Below are positions 52,892-60,916 of a stretch of DNA of 64,000 nucleotides, one piece after another. Positions within the stretch are counted from its first letter, which is position 1. Every line of letters starts with the position of its first letter. The notes beneath the pieces were generated by a model. That model was not told the origin of the DNA. It searched no databases and saw nothing but the letters and a program-made list of their open reading frames with translations. The stretch is from CPC320 sp002684375. GTDB taxonomy: Bacteria > Pseudomonadota > Alphaproteobacteria > Rhodobacterales > Rhodobacteraceae. The stretch lies in the NCBI GenBank assembly GCA_965662545.1, contig CBFIHZ010000010.1, positions 1 through 64,000 of the forward strand, read 5' to 3'. Position numbers and translations under genes: made by a program.

Positions 52892-53188
52892 GGTTAAGCA
52901 TTTTTGTCGGGCCAATTTGAATTTTGCGTTGGTTGACGGTCGCGATCCATATAGCCGACGGTATGAAAGACTTATAAGTTTAGATAGAGCGGCAAATACC
53001 AGCCAACTGACCGTTTGCCATAGAATTGACGGGCCAGATTGCCGACTGATGCGGCTTTGTTGCGGTATTGCCCGCTATATTTTGCGATGTGGTGTACGTC
53101 TGCCAAATGCTTCGATATCGGCAACAGTTGGCATATCGTGTCAATTTGCTATGATTTAGTGGTGCGATGAGATTCGAAGGGAAGTATC

Positions 53189-53740
53189 ATGCGATTGATC
53201 TTACTGGTAAGTTTGTTGTTGTCTTCTGTGACTATGGCCTCTGCTTGCGAACGTCTATGCAGCAAAGACTTTTGGACATTGGCCACCATTGAAGACGTGA
53301 ACACCGAATTGGCGGCTCAGGCCCATATCGATACACAAAAGGACGTATACGGCAATGGTGTGATGCACTGGGCAGCGGCCTATGGTCGGTCTGAACATAT
53401 CGAAGGCTTGATTGAAGCCGGTGCCGAGGCTGATACGCCCAACCGATTTTTCGGTGAGACACCGATATTCTGGGCCTTAAAGTCTGGCAATGTCGAGGCG
53501 TTTTCCAGCTTGGTCTCTGCCGGGGTGAATGTGAACGTCACAGACGGTTTGGGCGTGCCTCTGCTGCATGTCTCGGCGGCGCATGGACGGTATAAAGAGG
53601 TGATGATTTTACTCGAGGCGGGGGCAGATGGTCGGGTTCGAACAGGTGACGGCAGGGTCGCGTTTGACGTTGCCAAAACCAATCCTTGGATCAGGGGTAC
53701 GCCGGCTTATTGGGCGTTGAATGCCGCGCAGTTCAACTAG
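53189..53740 (+). CDS. Exported ankyrin-repeat protein
   Basis: A 183-residue protein with a signal peptide (about residues 1-20, MRLILLVSLLLSSVTMASAC). A cysteine falls at the cut site, but the lipobox is imperfect (MASAC), so lipoprotein status is uncertain. Three ankyrin units follow: DVYGNGVMHWAAAYGRSEHI (about 50-80), NRFFGETPIFWALKSGNVEA (about 85-115) and DGLGVPLLHVSAAHGRYKEV (about 118-150). GGGAAG precedes the ATG at 53189. It is likely periplasmic and binds an unidentified protein partner. Confidence 0.8.
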   Translation: MRLILLVSLLLSSVTMASACERLCSKDFWTLATIEDVNTELAAQAHIDTQKDVYGNGVMHWAAAYGRSEHIEGLIEAGAEADTPNRFFGETPIFWALKSGNVEAFSSLVSAGVNVNVTDGLGVPLLHVSAAHGRYKEVMILLEAGADGRVRTGDGRVAFDVAKTNPWIRGTPAYWALNAAQFN

Positions 53741-53811
53741 AAACCTACCATCCTTGGCTCTTGATCTTCTAGGCTCGAAACCGAAGATCTTAACCATTCT
53801 TTAAGATTATC

Positions 53812-53833
53812 CTCCGGTTTAAACAGACCGGAG
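53812..53833. promoter_or_regulatory. Inverted repeat upstream of the DUF2059 gene
   Basis: CTCCGGT and ACCGGAG, a perfect seven-base inverted repeat with an eight-base centre, lies 33 bases before the start of the next gene. It may be an operator, or a terminator of the ankyrin gene without a uridine tail. Confidence 0.35.
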
Positions 53834-53865
53834 CTAAGATGCCGGGACATAGTTTTGGAGGGTGA

Positions 53866-54732
53866 ATGATCATGAATATCTTACTAAGAGCGCTATTAAT
53901 TTGCAGCATGCTGTTTGCCGGGCCATTGGTTCTGGCCGAGTCTGGCCAAACTGAAAAAACACAGATCGAAATAGTGCAGGCTGAAACAGCGCAAGCTGTG
54001 TTAGCCGCGCTGGCACTATCGGATATTATTGAAGTGATGCGCCAAGAGGGGCTGGCCCAAGCCGTCGATGTGACGGGTGGATTCTTGCCATCCACAGCAG
54101 CGGTGGCGTGGCGACGTGATCTGGATGCCATCTACGATGTCAATTGGATGAAAGCCACGGTGGCGGCGCATTTTGCGCGCGAATTGGGCGACGCGGATAT
54201 GTCAGATGTTCTGGCATTTCTGACCAGTACGAACGGCAAGCGTCTTGTGGCCCTTGAGGTGTCAGCGCGCCAAGCAATGAGCGATGCCAGCATAGAAGAT
54301 GCGGCACGGTCGGTCTATCGTGCCAGTGGTGACGCGTCCGATGCGCGTCGGGATTTGGTCGCGACCTTTATCAGCAGGAATGATATGGTGGCGGCAAATG
54401 TCGAAAGTGCGTTGCACGCCAGCTTTTCATATTATCGGGGTTTGCGGGAAAGTGGCGCGCTAGAGATGTCGGACCGGGAGATTATAGAAGAGGTTTGGGC
54501 TACCGAAGCAGAGACACGTTCCGATACCAGTGAATGGCTGCATGCCTTCCTATGGATGGCCTATGCCCCGCTAGATAATTCAGTGCTAGCGGAATATTCG
54601 GCGCTGTCTGCGACCGGGGCAGGCCAACAAATGAACAAGGCATTGTTCGCCAGTTTTGACCAAATGTTTGCCGAGATCTTCTATGCTCTTGGGCTGACAA
54701 CGGGCCAAGCTTTGCAGACCCAAAATCTCTAG
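53866..54732 (+). CDS. Exported DUF2059-domain protein
   Basis: A 288-residue protein with a signal peptide (about residues 1-24, ending GPLVLAES). Most of it is helical and resembles DUF2059 proteins, with ARELGDADMSDVLAFLTSTN and a second part that includes AEYSALSATGAGQQMNKALF, in which the F-x-S-x-x-G-x-x-x-x-A pattern typical of that domain appears. The function of the domain is not known. The start has a strong GGAGG site; the ATG two codons later would also suit it. It precedes the rplU-rpmA unit by 179 bases. Confidence 0.75.
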   Translation: MIMNILLRALLICSMLFAGPLVLAESGQTEKTQIEIVQAETAQAVLAALALSDIIEVMRQEGLAQAVDVTGGFLPSTAAVAWRRDLDAIYDVNWMKATVAAHFARELGDADMSDVLAFLTSTNGKRLVALEVSARQAMSDASIEDAARSVYRASGDASDARRDLVATFISRNDMVAANVESALHASFSYYRGLRESGALEMSDREIIEEVWATEAETRSDTSEWLHAFLWMAYAPLDNSVLAEYSALSATGAGQQMNKALFASFDQMFAEIFYALGLTTGQALQTQNL

Positions 54733-54747
54733 GCGGTGGAAAGACAC

Positions 54748-54774
54748 TTGACAGGGCGGACGAGACGCTTATGA
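54748..54774 (+). promoter_or_regulatory. Possible promoter of rplU-rpmA
   Basis: A consensus -35 element TTGACA at 54748-54753 is followed after 15 bases by TTATGA, a fair -10 element. The spacing is two bases shorter than ideal. It lies about 140 bases before the rplU start codon, leaving a leader with a short CGCAG-AAAA-CTGCG stem at about 54823-54836. Confidence 0.35.
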
Positions 54775-54911
54775 AGCATGCTCCACTTAGGGTTGGCTGT
54801 GGTCGACCTTTTTAGAGAAAATACGCAGAAAACTGCGCGCTGTCCGTGGTGGCTTAGGCCGAAACACCTTGTTGGGGACCAAAAGACGCGAGATTGATGA
54901 AGGAAATGACG

Positions 54912-55589
54912 ATGTTTGCGGTCCTGAAGACTGGTGGCAAGCAGTATAAAGTTCAATCCGGCGATATGCTCCGGGTCGAAAAATTGGCTGCTGATGCTGG
55001 TGAAACAATCCAGTTCAATGAGATTTTAATGCTTGGCGGTGACGCACCGGTGATTGGCGCGCCCTTCGTGGCAGACGCCGCAGTGCAGGCCGAAGTGATC
55101 GATCAAGTTAAAGGTGACAAGGTTATCAACTTTGTCAAACGGCGCCGTAAGCACAGCTCGCAGCGTACAAAAGGCCACCGTCAAAAACTTACATTGGTAC
55201 GGGTGACCGAAATCCTGAACAGCGGTGCGGATAAGTCCGGCGTGAAAGCTGCGTTGGGCGCCGGTTCTGTTAGCGCGTCTGCCATTGCGGCGGTTGTTGA
55301 GCCAGCATCCAAGACGAAAACGGCCAAACCAGCCGCAGCGAAAGCCACCGAAGCCAAACCGGCAGCACCAAAGGCCGGTAAGGCGGCTGCGGGCGGTGAT
55401 TTGAAAAAGCTGTCTGGTGTTGGCCCGGCGCTGGAGAAAAAGCTTATAGCCGCAGGCGTGACGTCTTTGGAACAGGTTGCGGCTTGGACCGAAGCTGACG
55501 TAACCAAAATTGACGAGGAATTGTCATTTAAGGGCCGGATTGAGCGCGAAGGCTGGATCGCTCAGGCCAAAGAACTGACGGCGAAGTAA
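54912..55589 (+). CDS. rplU: Ribosomal protein bL21 with C-terminal helix-hairpin-helix extension
   Basis: Residues 1-102 are a normal bL21 (MFAVLKTGGKQYKVQSGDML, KRRRKHSSQRTKGHRQKLT). An Ala/Lys/Pro-rich linker runs from about 105 to 170, and the last 55 residues form a helix-hairpin-helix-like domain (LKKLSGVGPALEKKLIAAGV, FKGRIEREGWIAQAKEL) found in many Rhodobacteraceae bL21 proteins. The total of 225 residues is about twice that of E. coli L21. The ATG at 54912 has AAGGAA at good spacing; an upstream ATG is in frame but has no matching homology. It is 12 bases before rpmA. Confidence 0.95.
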   Translation: MFAVLKTGGKQYKVQSGDMLRVEKLAADAGETIQFNEILMLGGDAPVIGAPFVADAAVQAEVIDQVKGDKVINFVKRRRKHSSQRTKGHRQKLTLVRVTEILNSGADKSGVKAALGAGSVSASAIAAVVEPASKTKTAKPAAAKATEAKPAAPKAGKAAAGGDLKKLSGVGPALEKKLIAAGVTSLEQVAAWTEADVTKIDEELSFKGRIEREGWIAQAKELTAK

Positions 55590-55601
55590 GGAGCAACACC
55601 C

Positions 55602-55871
55602 ATGGCACATAAAAAAGCAGGCGGGTCATCCCGCAACGGGCGCGACTCAGCAGGGCGCCGCCTTGGCATGAAACTCTTTGGCGGGCAGCACGCCATGCCG
55701 GGCAACATCATCTGCCGGCAGCGCGGCAATAAATGGTGGCCGGGCGAAGGCGTTGGCGAAGGCAAGGATCATACGATCTTTGCAACTGTCGAAGGCAATG
55801 TAAAATTTCGTAAAGGTTTTAAAGGCCGGACCTTTATTTCGGTCATTCCTATGGCGGACGCCGCAGAGTAA
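55602..55871 (+). CDS. rpmA: Ribosomal protein bL27
   Basis: An 89-residue bL27. The N-terminal MAHKKAGGSSRNGRDSAGRR is diagnostic, and its flexible end reaches the peptidyl transferase centre. AAGGAGCAACACCC precedes the start. It forms an operon with rplU and is followed by a terminator 25 bases on. Confidence 0.97.
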   Translation: MAHKKAGGSSRNGRDSAGRRLGMKLFGGQHAMPGNIICRQRGNKWWPGEGVGEGKDHTIFATVEGNVKFRKGFKGRTFISVIPMADAAE

Positions 55872-55896
55872 CCCGACCTTTACGATGTAAGAATTA

Positions 55897-55926
55897 AGAG
55901 GGATCGGCGCTGGCGTCGGTCCCTCT
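55897..55926 (+). terminator. Terminator after rpmA
   Basis: AGAGGGA and TCCCTCT form a seven-base-pair stem with a 16-base loop that can itself pair in part. A short T-rich stretch (TTTGCTGTT) overlaps its end. The position is right for the end of the rplU-rpmA unit. Confidence 0.7.
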
Positions 55927-56133
55927 TTGCTGTTCTGGATCGCGCGGGGATATGACAGGGGTGGCGCCGACCTGCAGAAAGGACAATGTCGTGCATTTTA
56001 CTGTCAGAGCTCGTGGCAAGCGGTCTGCGAATAGATTCCACAATACCGAAAGCATGGCAGGGCAACTGTCGGTCTCTTACTCGCGCATTACACCTTCCAC
56101 AGTCGCCTGCGCGGTGACACGAGGGTCGCATTG

Positions 56134-56736
56134 ATGGATGTCTGGGTGCTTAGCTTTTTGGTGTTTGCGGTCTCTCAGGTCGGGACGCCCGGTCCAGCCA
56201 ATATGGCGCTTCTTGCCACTGGTGCGCGCTATGGGTTTCGCGCCGCATTGCCGTTTGTTGCCGGTGTCGCCTTTGGTAAGCAATTGATTATATGGCCGAT
56301 TGGGTTCGGACTTATGGGCTTGGCTGCAACTGCCCCGTGGTTGTTTGTTGCTTTGAAATATGTTTCTGCGGGTTATATTTTTTGGTTGGCTTGGCGGGTT
56401 GCCAATATGCGACTTGATCCTGCCGCGGCCGCGGCGGAGGCGCCTGGGTTTTTCGCTGGGCTTGCTGTGCATCCTTTGAACCCAAAGGCTTGGGCGATGA
56501 TTGTGACCGGCTTCACCAGTTTTGTGGCCCCAGGGACATCGGCGCTGGTGGCCACTGTAACAATCGCGCTGTGTTTGTTCGCGACTCAGGCGGTTTGCCA
56601 CCCGATCTGGACTTACTTTGGTGACCGGATTGCCCGGCATGTGTCGGGCACACCCTATGAAAGATACTTGATGTGGACCCTGGCTGGGTTAACCGTTTTG
56701 TTTGTTTTAATAGCCATTTTTGAGGGAGGATTTTGA
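56134..56736 (+). CDS. LysE-family amino acid exporter
   Basis: A 200-residue membrane protein of the LysE/RhtB group. It has the N-terminal GTPGPANMALLATGARYG motif and about six membrane helices. A HPLNPKAWAMIVTGFTSF segment near the middle is typical. ATG at 56134 is preferred because GAGGG lies eight bases upstream. It exports an amino acid or related compound. Its stop overlaps the next gene, an acetyltransferase, by one base, so three genes in a row form one unit. Confidence 0.85.
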   Translation: MDVWVLSFLVFAVSQVGTPGPANMALLATGARYGFRAALPFVAGVAFGKQLIIWPIGFGLMGLAATAPWLFVALKYVSAGYIFWLAWRVANMRLDPAAAAAEAPGFFAGLAVHPLNPKAWAMIVTGFTSFVAPGTSALVATVTIALCLFATQAVCHPIWTYFGDRIARHVSGTPYERYLMWTLAGLTVLFVLIAIFEGGF

Positions 56737-57278
56737 TGTCATTAGATTTATTTCCCGATCAACCAATGATCAATGCGCAAAGATTTGATCTGCGTCCTTT
56801 ACGCGTCTCGGATACGGGCCAGATTGCCCTGCACAGCGCCGATTTACGGATTGCGCGTATGACGTCGCGGATTGCTCATCCGTTGCCACCCGGTGCGACT
56901 GCGGCGTTTATAGAGCGGGCCATGGGGACAACGCGAGACGAGGATATCTGGGCGATTGACGGCAGCAAATCTGCGCGCCCTGATCTGATGGGCGTTATCA
57001 GCCTGAAACGTCTTGACCGCGATCAGTCCGAGTTGAGCTATTGGATTGCTGTGGCGTTCTGGAACACCGGCCTTGCCTCTGAGGCAGTGCAGGCCTTGAT
57101 TGATACCAATCCGATGATGAATACAACGATTTTCGCAGCGGTGTTTCGCGACAATCTCGCCGCGGCACGGGTTTTAAGCAAATCCGGCTTTAGCTATCTT
57201 GGCGATGCTGAAACCTTTAGCGTGGCGCGGGGCGAAAATGTGCCGACCCGGACCTATACCATCAAGTTGATCCCATGA
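56736..57278 (+). CDS. GNAT acetyltransferase (RimJ-like)
   Basis: A 180-residue GNAT-fold protein. The N-terminal RFDLRPLRVSDTGQIA and the acetyl-CoA region AFWNTGLASEAVQALID (replacing the usual R/Q-x-x-G-x-G/A loop with a less typical NTGLAS) are visible; DNLAAARVLSKSGFSYLG is the C-terminal motif. Start ATG at 56736 has GGGAGGA upstream. It overlaps LysE by one base and the next GNAT gene by four. The substrate cannot be told. Confidence 0.78.
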   Translation: MSLDLFPDQPMINAQRFDLRPLRVSDTGQIALHSADLRIARMTSRIAHPLPPGATAAFIERAMGTTRDEDIWAIDGSKSARPDLMGVISLKRLDRDQSELSYWIAVAFWNTGLASEAVQALIDTNPMMNTTIFAAVFRDNLAAARVLSKSGFSYLGDAETFSVARGENVPTRTYTIKLIP

Positions 57279-58327
57279 GCGGGGTCGAACCGGTCGCTGC
57301 ATTGACGACCAAACGGCTGCAACTGCGGCCGCCTGTGGCCTCAGATGCAACCGCTATCACGGCCATTTTGAATGATTTTGAAATCAGCAAGTGGGTATCG
57401 CCGGTGCCGTTCCCCTACACGCGGGCTGATGCGTTAGAGTTTATTGCCAATGTTCGGGAAAAAGGGTCTGCCATCTGGGCGATTTTGAACGCCGACCGGT
57501 TGGTTGGGATGATTGGGCGCGATCCACAGCTGGGGTTCTGGCTTGATCCGAGATGCTGGGGGCAGGGGCTGATGCGCGAGGCGGCGCAGGCGGTATTGGC
57601 AGCATATTTTAAGGACCCCAATGCCGCGCCAGTGCCAACATCTTACATGATTGGTAACACCCGCTCTGCGGCGCTGTTGCACAGCTTGGGGTTTTCGCGC
57701 CTTGTCGGGGTTGTTGCGATCAAAAGTTGCGCGCGCGAGGCTTTGGTTGACGCGCGCCAGATGGTGTTAACCCCCGAACAGTGGCACGCAGTTAACCCGA
57801 TCGAGATCGCCACGCCTAGAATGCACTTGCGTCCCTTGCGCCCTGCGGATGCCACCGATTTGGCGCGCATTGCTGGCAACGACCGCGTGGCGCCAATGAT
57901 GGCCTCGGTTGCCTCGCCGTGGCCCGAGGTAGATGTCTTGCGCTGGATTGAACAGCGTCGGTGGCGTGGACGTGTGGGTTTTTCCTTTGGCGTCTATGTG
58001 CCGGATGGGACCTTGATCGGCTCGGTTGGGCTGGGGGGCACCCCTGTCAGCACAGCGTATTTTCTGGACCAGCATTATTGGGGTCGGGGCTTGATGACCG
58101 AGGCAATGATGGCATTTTTGCCATGGGCCTTTGCGCGGTTTGCTCTGACTGAGGTGACGGCGGATCATTTTGCCGACAATCCCGCATCGGGCCGTATTTT
58201 GCAAAAATTGGGTTTCGTCAAAACTGGGTCGGCTCTTGGTGGGTCGGCCGCGCGTCCGGTCAAGGCGCCCACCGTTTCATACCGACTGCGGCGTGCCGAT
58301 CTTGTGTCAGCGGCTGGCCGCGTCTAA
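57275..58327 (+). CDS. Double GNAT-domain acetyltransferase
   Basis: A 350-residue protein with two RimJ-like GNAT domains in tandem. Domain 1 is at about residues 10-160 (TKRLQLRPPVASDATAITA, CWGQGLMREAAQAVLA). Domain 2 is at about 178-345 (TPRMHLRPLRPADATDLARI, YWGRGLMTEAMMAFLPWAF, DNPASGRILQKLGFVKTG). Both keep the G-x-G acetyl-CoA loop (GQGLM and GRGLM). It overlaps the previous GNAT gene by ATGA. Three GNAT domains in a row suggest local duplication. The targets are unknown; protein N-termini or small amines are possible. Confidence 0.8.
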   Translation: MSGVEPVAALTTKRLQLRPPVASDATAITAILNDFEISKWVSPVPFPYTRADALEFIANVREKGSAIWAILNADRLVGMIGRDPQLGFWLDPRCWGQGLMREAAQAVLAAYFKDPNAAPVPTSYMIGNTRSAALLHSLGFSRLVGVVAIKSCAREALVDARQMVLTPEQWHAVNPIEIATPRMHLRPLRPADATDLARIAGNDRVAPMMASVASPWPEVDVLRWIEQRRWRGRVGFSFGVYVPDGTLIGSVGLGGTPVSTAYFLDQHYWGRGLMTEAMMAFLPWAFARFALTEVTADHFADNPASGRILQKLGFVKTGSALGGSAARPVKAPTVSYRLRRADLVSAAGRV

Positions 58328-58567
58328 CAAGGCGCAGGGTGTAGCTTGCCCAAAAACGGGTCCGATCTCCGGGGTTAGAATATGCGATTGGGTTGTTTGT
58401 GCCCTTGCTGGGGCCAGTTGTGGCCTCGAGCTGACAACAATGACGTAACGTAGTCTGCAGTTTTGGGGTTTTTGCCCCTCCGGTTTGTTGCGTTTGACTC
58501 TTGTAATCACGTGGCTTGTTTGGCACAGGATTGGAGCAGAATATTTGGGTTTTCTGAGGAGTAAATT

Positions 58568-59809
58568 ATGACGACCAAACAGCTTTATGATCTGGGTGAC
58601 ATGCCGCCACTGGGTGAAGTGCCGGAAAAAATGCACGCTTTTGTGGTTCGTCAGGATCGCTTTGGCGAGCCAACGAAATCCTGGCGGCGCGAAGTGATTG
58701 ACACCCCCAAAATAGGCCCAAAAGACGTTTTGGTCTATGTGATGGCCACGGGTATCAACTATAATAATGTCTGGGCCGGTTTGGGCTTTCCTGTGGATGT
58801 GATCAAAGATCGCCAGAAAAAGGGCGAACCGGAAGATTTTCACGCAGGTGGATCAGACGCATCTGGCATCGTCTGGGCGGTTGGCGAAGACGTTGACGAT
58901 GTGAAGATCGGCGAAGAAGTTGTTGTCCACTCTGGCTGGTGGGAGCCTGAGGATCCTTGGGTGCTGTCTGGCAAAGACCCAATGCTGGCAACGTCGGTGC
59001 GGATCTGGGGTTACCAAACCAACTATGGCTCATATTGCCAATTTGCCCGGGCGCAATCGCATCAGATCAAGAAAAAGCCCGCGCATCTGACATGGGAAGA
59101 GGCCGGGTGCTATATGCTGTGCGCCTCAACGGCCTATCGTCAGTTGATGGGCTGGGCACCGCATACGGTTGAAAAAGGCGATGTGGTTCTGGTTTGGGGC
59201 GCCGCCGGCGGCTTGGGCGCTCTGGCGTTGCAGATTGTTTCAGCGTTGGGCGGCAGGGCGGTTGCAGTGATCTCTGAGGAAGATAAACGCCAATTCTGTC
59301 TTGATAAGGGTGCTGTCGGAGTGATCAACCGCAAGGATTTTGACCATTGGGGGCCAATGCCTGATACAGCGTCACCAGAGTATAAAACCTGGATGGGCGG
59401 CGTGCGCAGCTTTGGTAAAGCCATCTGGGAAGCTGTTGGCGAGCGCAAGAACCCGAAGATCGTGTTCGAGCATCCCGGTGAAGCCACTTTGCCAACCTCT
59501 GGTTTTGTCTGTGAAACGGGCGGCATGGTGGTCATTTGTGCCGGCACCACCGGCTATAACATTACCATGGATCTGCGTTATCATTGGATGATGCAAAAGC
59601 GTCTGCAGGGTTCGCATTTGGCAAATGATGTGCAGGCCGAAGCGGTGAACGAGCTGGTTCTTGCAGGCAAGGTTGATCCCTGCCTGTCGGGGACTTTTAG
59701 CTTTGATGAGATTGGTCACGCGCATCAGTTGATGCACGACAACAAACACCCCTATGGCAATATGGCCTGTTTGGTGAACGCCACTGAAAAAGGCAAAGGC
59801 GCGTCTTAA
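58568..59809 (+). CDS. ccr: Crotonyl-CoA carboxylase/reductase
   Basis: A 413-residue medium-chain dehydrogenase/reductase that reductively carboxylates crotonyl-CoA to ethylmalonyl-CoA with NADPH, the key step of the ethylmalonyl-CoA pathway. Landmarks are YVMATGINYNNVWAGLGFPV, GGSDASGIVWAVGEDV, the cofactor-binding VWGAAGGLGALALQI, and IVFEHPGEATLPTSGF. The length fits Ccr and is longer than acrylyl-CoA reductase (AcuI). A strong terminator follows. Other pathway genes such as those for ethylmalonyl-CoA mutase are not adjacent, but a malyl-CoA lyase gene is 2.1 kb away. Confidence 0.93.
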   Translation: MTTKQLYDLGDMPPLGEVPEKMHAFVVRQDRFGEPTKSWRREVIDTPKIGPKDVLVYVMATGINYNNVWAGLGFPVDVIKDRQKKGEPEDFHAGGSDASGIVWAVGEDVDDVKIGEEVVVHSGWWEPEDPWVLSGKDPMLATSVRIWGYQTNYGSYCQFARAQSHQIKKKPAHLTWEEAGCYMLCASTAYRQLMGWAPHTVEKGDVVLVWGAAGGLGALALQIVSALGGRAVAVISEEDKRQFCLDKGAVGVINRKDFDHWGPMPDTASPEYKTWMGGVRSFGKAIWEAVGERKNPKIVFEHPGEATLPTSGFVCETGGMVVICAGTTGYNITMDLRYHWMMQKRLQGSHLANDVQAEAVNELVLAGKVDPCLSGTFSFDEIGHAHQLMHDNKHPYGNMACLVNATEKGKGAS

Positions 59810-59836
59810 GTTCTCCAACCGGTATGTCGGATTTTG

Positions 59837-59866
59837 AGCGGTCCCTTACAAGGGGCCGCTTTTTTT
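59837..59866 (+). terminator. Intrinsic terminator after ccr
   Basis: AGCGGTCCC pairs with GGGGCCGCT over nine positions, one of them G-U, with a six-base loop and seven T at the end. It lies 28 bases after the ccr stop. Confidence 0.9.
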
Positions 59867-59880
59867 ATGGGGGCGCGTGT

Positions 59881-60243
59881 TTAGGTAGGGCTGAGTTGCC
59901 AGTCGTTTGGGTCAAGATCAAGACAGGCCTCGACCGCTGCCGAGGCGATGACCGACACGCTGCCACTGTCAGGATCGGTCACATTCTGTCCCCCGTGCAC
60001 CACCGTAACAATGGCCTTGCCACGGGGCAGTTCGGCAGCCACAACAGCAGCATCCACACGCTCAGGGCGCTGGACCCCGATGGTGACGTTGACCTGCATG
60101 TCGCCATGCGCAAGATTCAGTGTGCGAAATAGCGTCAGCGAACTGTGATGCAGCGCATCCTGCACCGCGCGGCAGGCGGCTTTGGTGTAATCCTCGCCGT
60201 ATAGGTCATTGCCGGCGCCAAGTTCGAGAATAAGACGGGTCAT
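59881..60243 (-). CDS. Lin0512-family protein, downstream copy
   Basis: A 120-residue protein of the uncharacterised Lin0512 family. It shares with its upstream neighbour the pattern LELGAGNDLYGEDYTKAACR, AVQDALHHSSL, and a conserved VVHGGQNVTDP segment. It has no signal peptide or membrane helix. Its ATG overlaps the stop of the other copy by four bases (ATGA). The family is believed to be a small oligomeric fold of unknown function; the paired arrangement suggests a hetero-oligomer. Confidence 0.75.
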   Translation of the reverse strand: MTRLILELGAGNDLYGEDYTKAACRAVQDALHHSSLTLFRTLNLAHGDMQVNVTIGVQRPERVDAAVVAAELPRGKAIVTVVHGGQNVTDPDSGSVSVIASAAVEACLDLDPNDWQLSPT

Positions 60244-60638
60244 ACGCGGGCTCCTGCGGTGGTGGGCGCCGATGTTTGACGCTCCATATCAAATGAAACC
60301 AAAACGGCGGCATGGGCGATAATTGTTTTATCCGAGGTTCCTGCCGCTCTGTTTCGGGTGGGTTTGGTGATGTCCAATCCGCCGTGGGTGACTGTGACCG
60401 TCCCTGTTCCATAGGGTAAGACAGCTTTTACGGTTGCTGTGTCGACTTGATCGGGGTGTTGTACGGCAATTTCCACGTCGACAATCATCGCTTCTTTGGC
60501 AAAGCCGAACGCCTCGGCCATGCTTAGTGAATTATGCCACAGCGCGTCTTTCAGCGCCCGAACTGCAGCTTGGGTATAATCGCCACGTCGCAGCGAGCTG
60601 CCCATCCCCAATTCCATAGCCACTCTGGTTTTTGCCAT
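60240..60638 (-). CDS. Lin0512-family protein, upstream copy
   Basis: A 132-residue paralogue of the downstream gene, with MELGMGSSLRRGDYTQAAVR, ALKDALWHNSL and VTHGGLDITKP in equivalent positions. The ATG at 60638 has GAGGAA at ideal spacing and is preferred to an in-frame ATG 19 codons upstream. Identity between the copies is moderate, so the duplication is old or each has its own role. Nothing else in the sequence points to a reaction. The gene is divergent from the EamA transporter gene. Confidence 0.75.
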   Translation of the reverse strand: MAKTRVAMELGMGSSLRRGDYTQAAVRALKDALWHNSLSMAEAFGFAKEAMIVDVEIAVQHPDQVDTATVKAVLPYGTGTVTVTHGGLDITKPTRNRAAGTSDKTIIAHAAVLVSFDMERQTSAPTTAGARV

Positions 60639-60916
60639 CTGTTTTCCTCTTTCCACCGGCTGCTTGATCGTCCGGTCCCACAGCAGCCAATACATTGCCT
60701 GTTGGCTCTGCAGCTATCTTGAAAGCAAAGCCGAGGCAATGCCCGTCACTGACAAGCGATACCCTGCGGGAAGTCAACGGCTCACATCGAACAGACACTT
60801 TTAATAGCGTGATCCGGTACAGTAGGCTGATTTCCAACCTCAGCATTTTGCGCTGGTTTAACTTCGGTGAGATGCTATCTGTGAACCCTGCGCTGGAAGA
60901 AAGGTGCTGGTCAATT

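Larger units (their letters stand above)
52008..53188. other. 1.2-kb stretch without an intact gene
   Basis: No frame here looks like a complete gene. The stretch holds at least one leftward gene fragment (52068-52226), more leftward coding-like sequence broken by stops (to about 52640), a 22-base tandem repeat with a terminator-like hairpin, and a small rightward fragment (52775-52891). The part from 52900 to 53188 shows nothing I recognise other than the ankyrin-gene ribosome site. It looks like a decayed insertion or gene graveyard. Confidence 0.6.
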
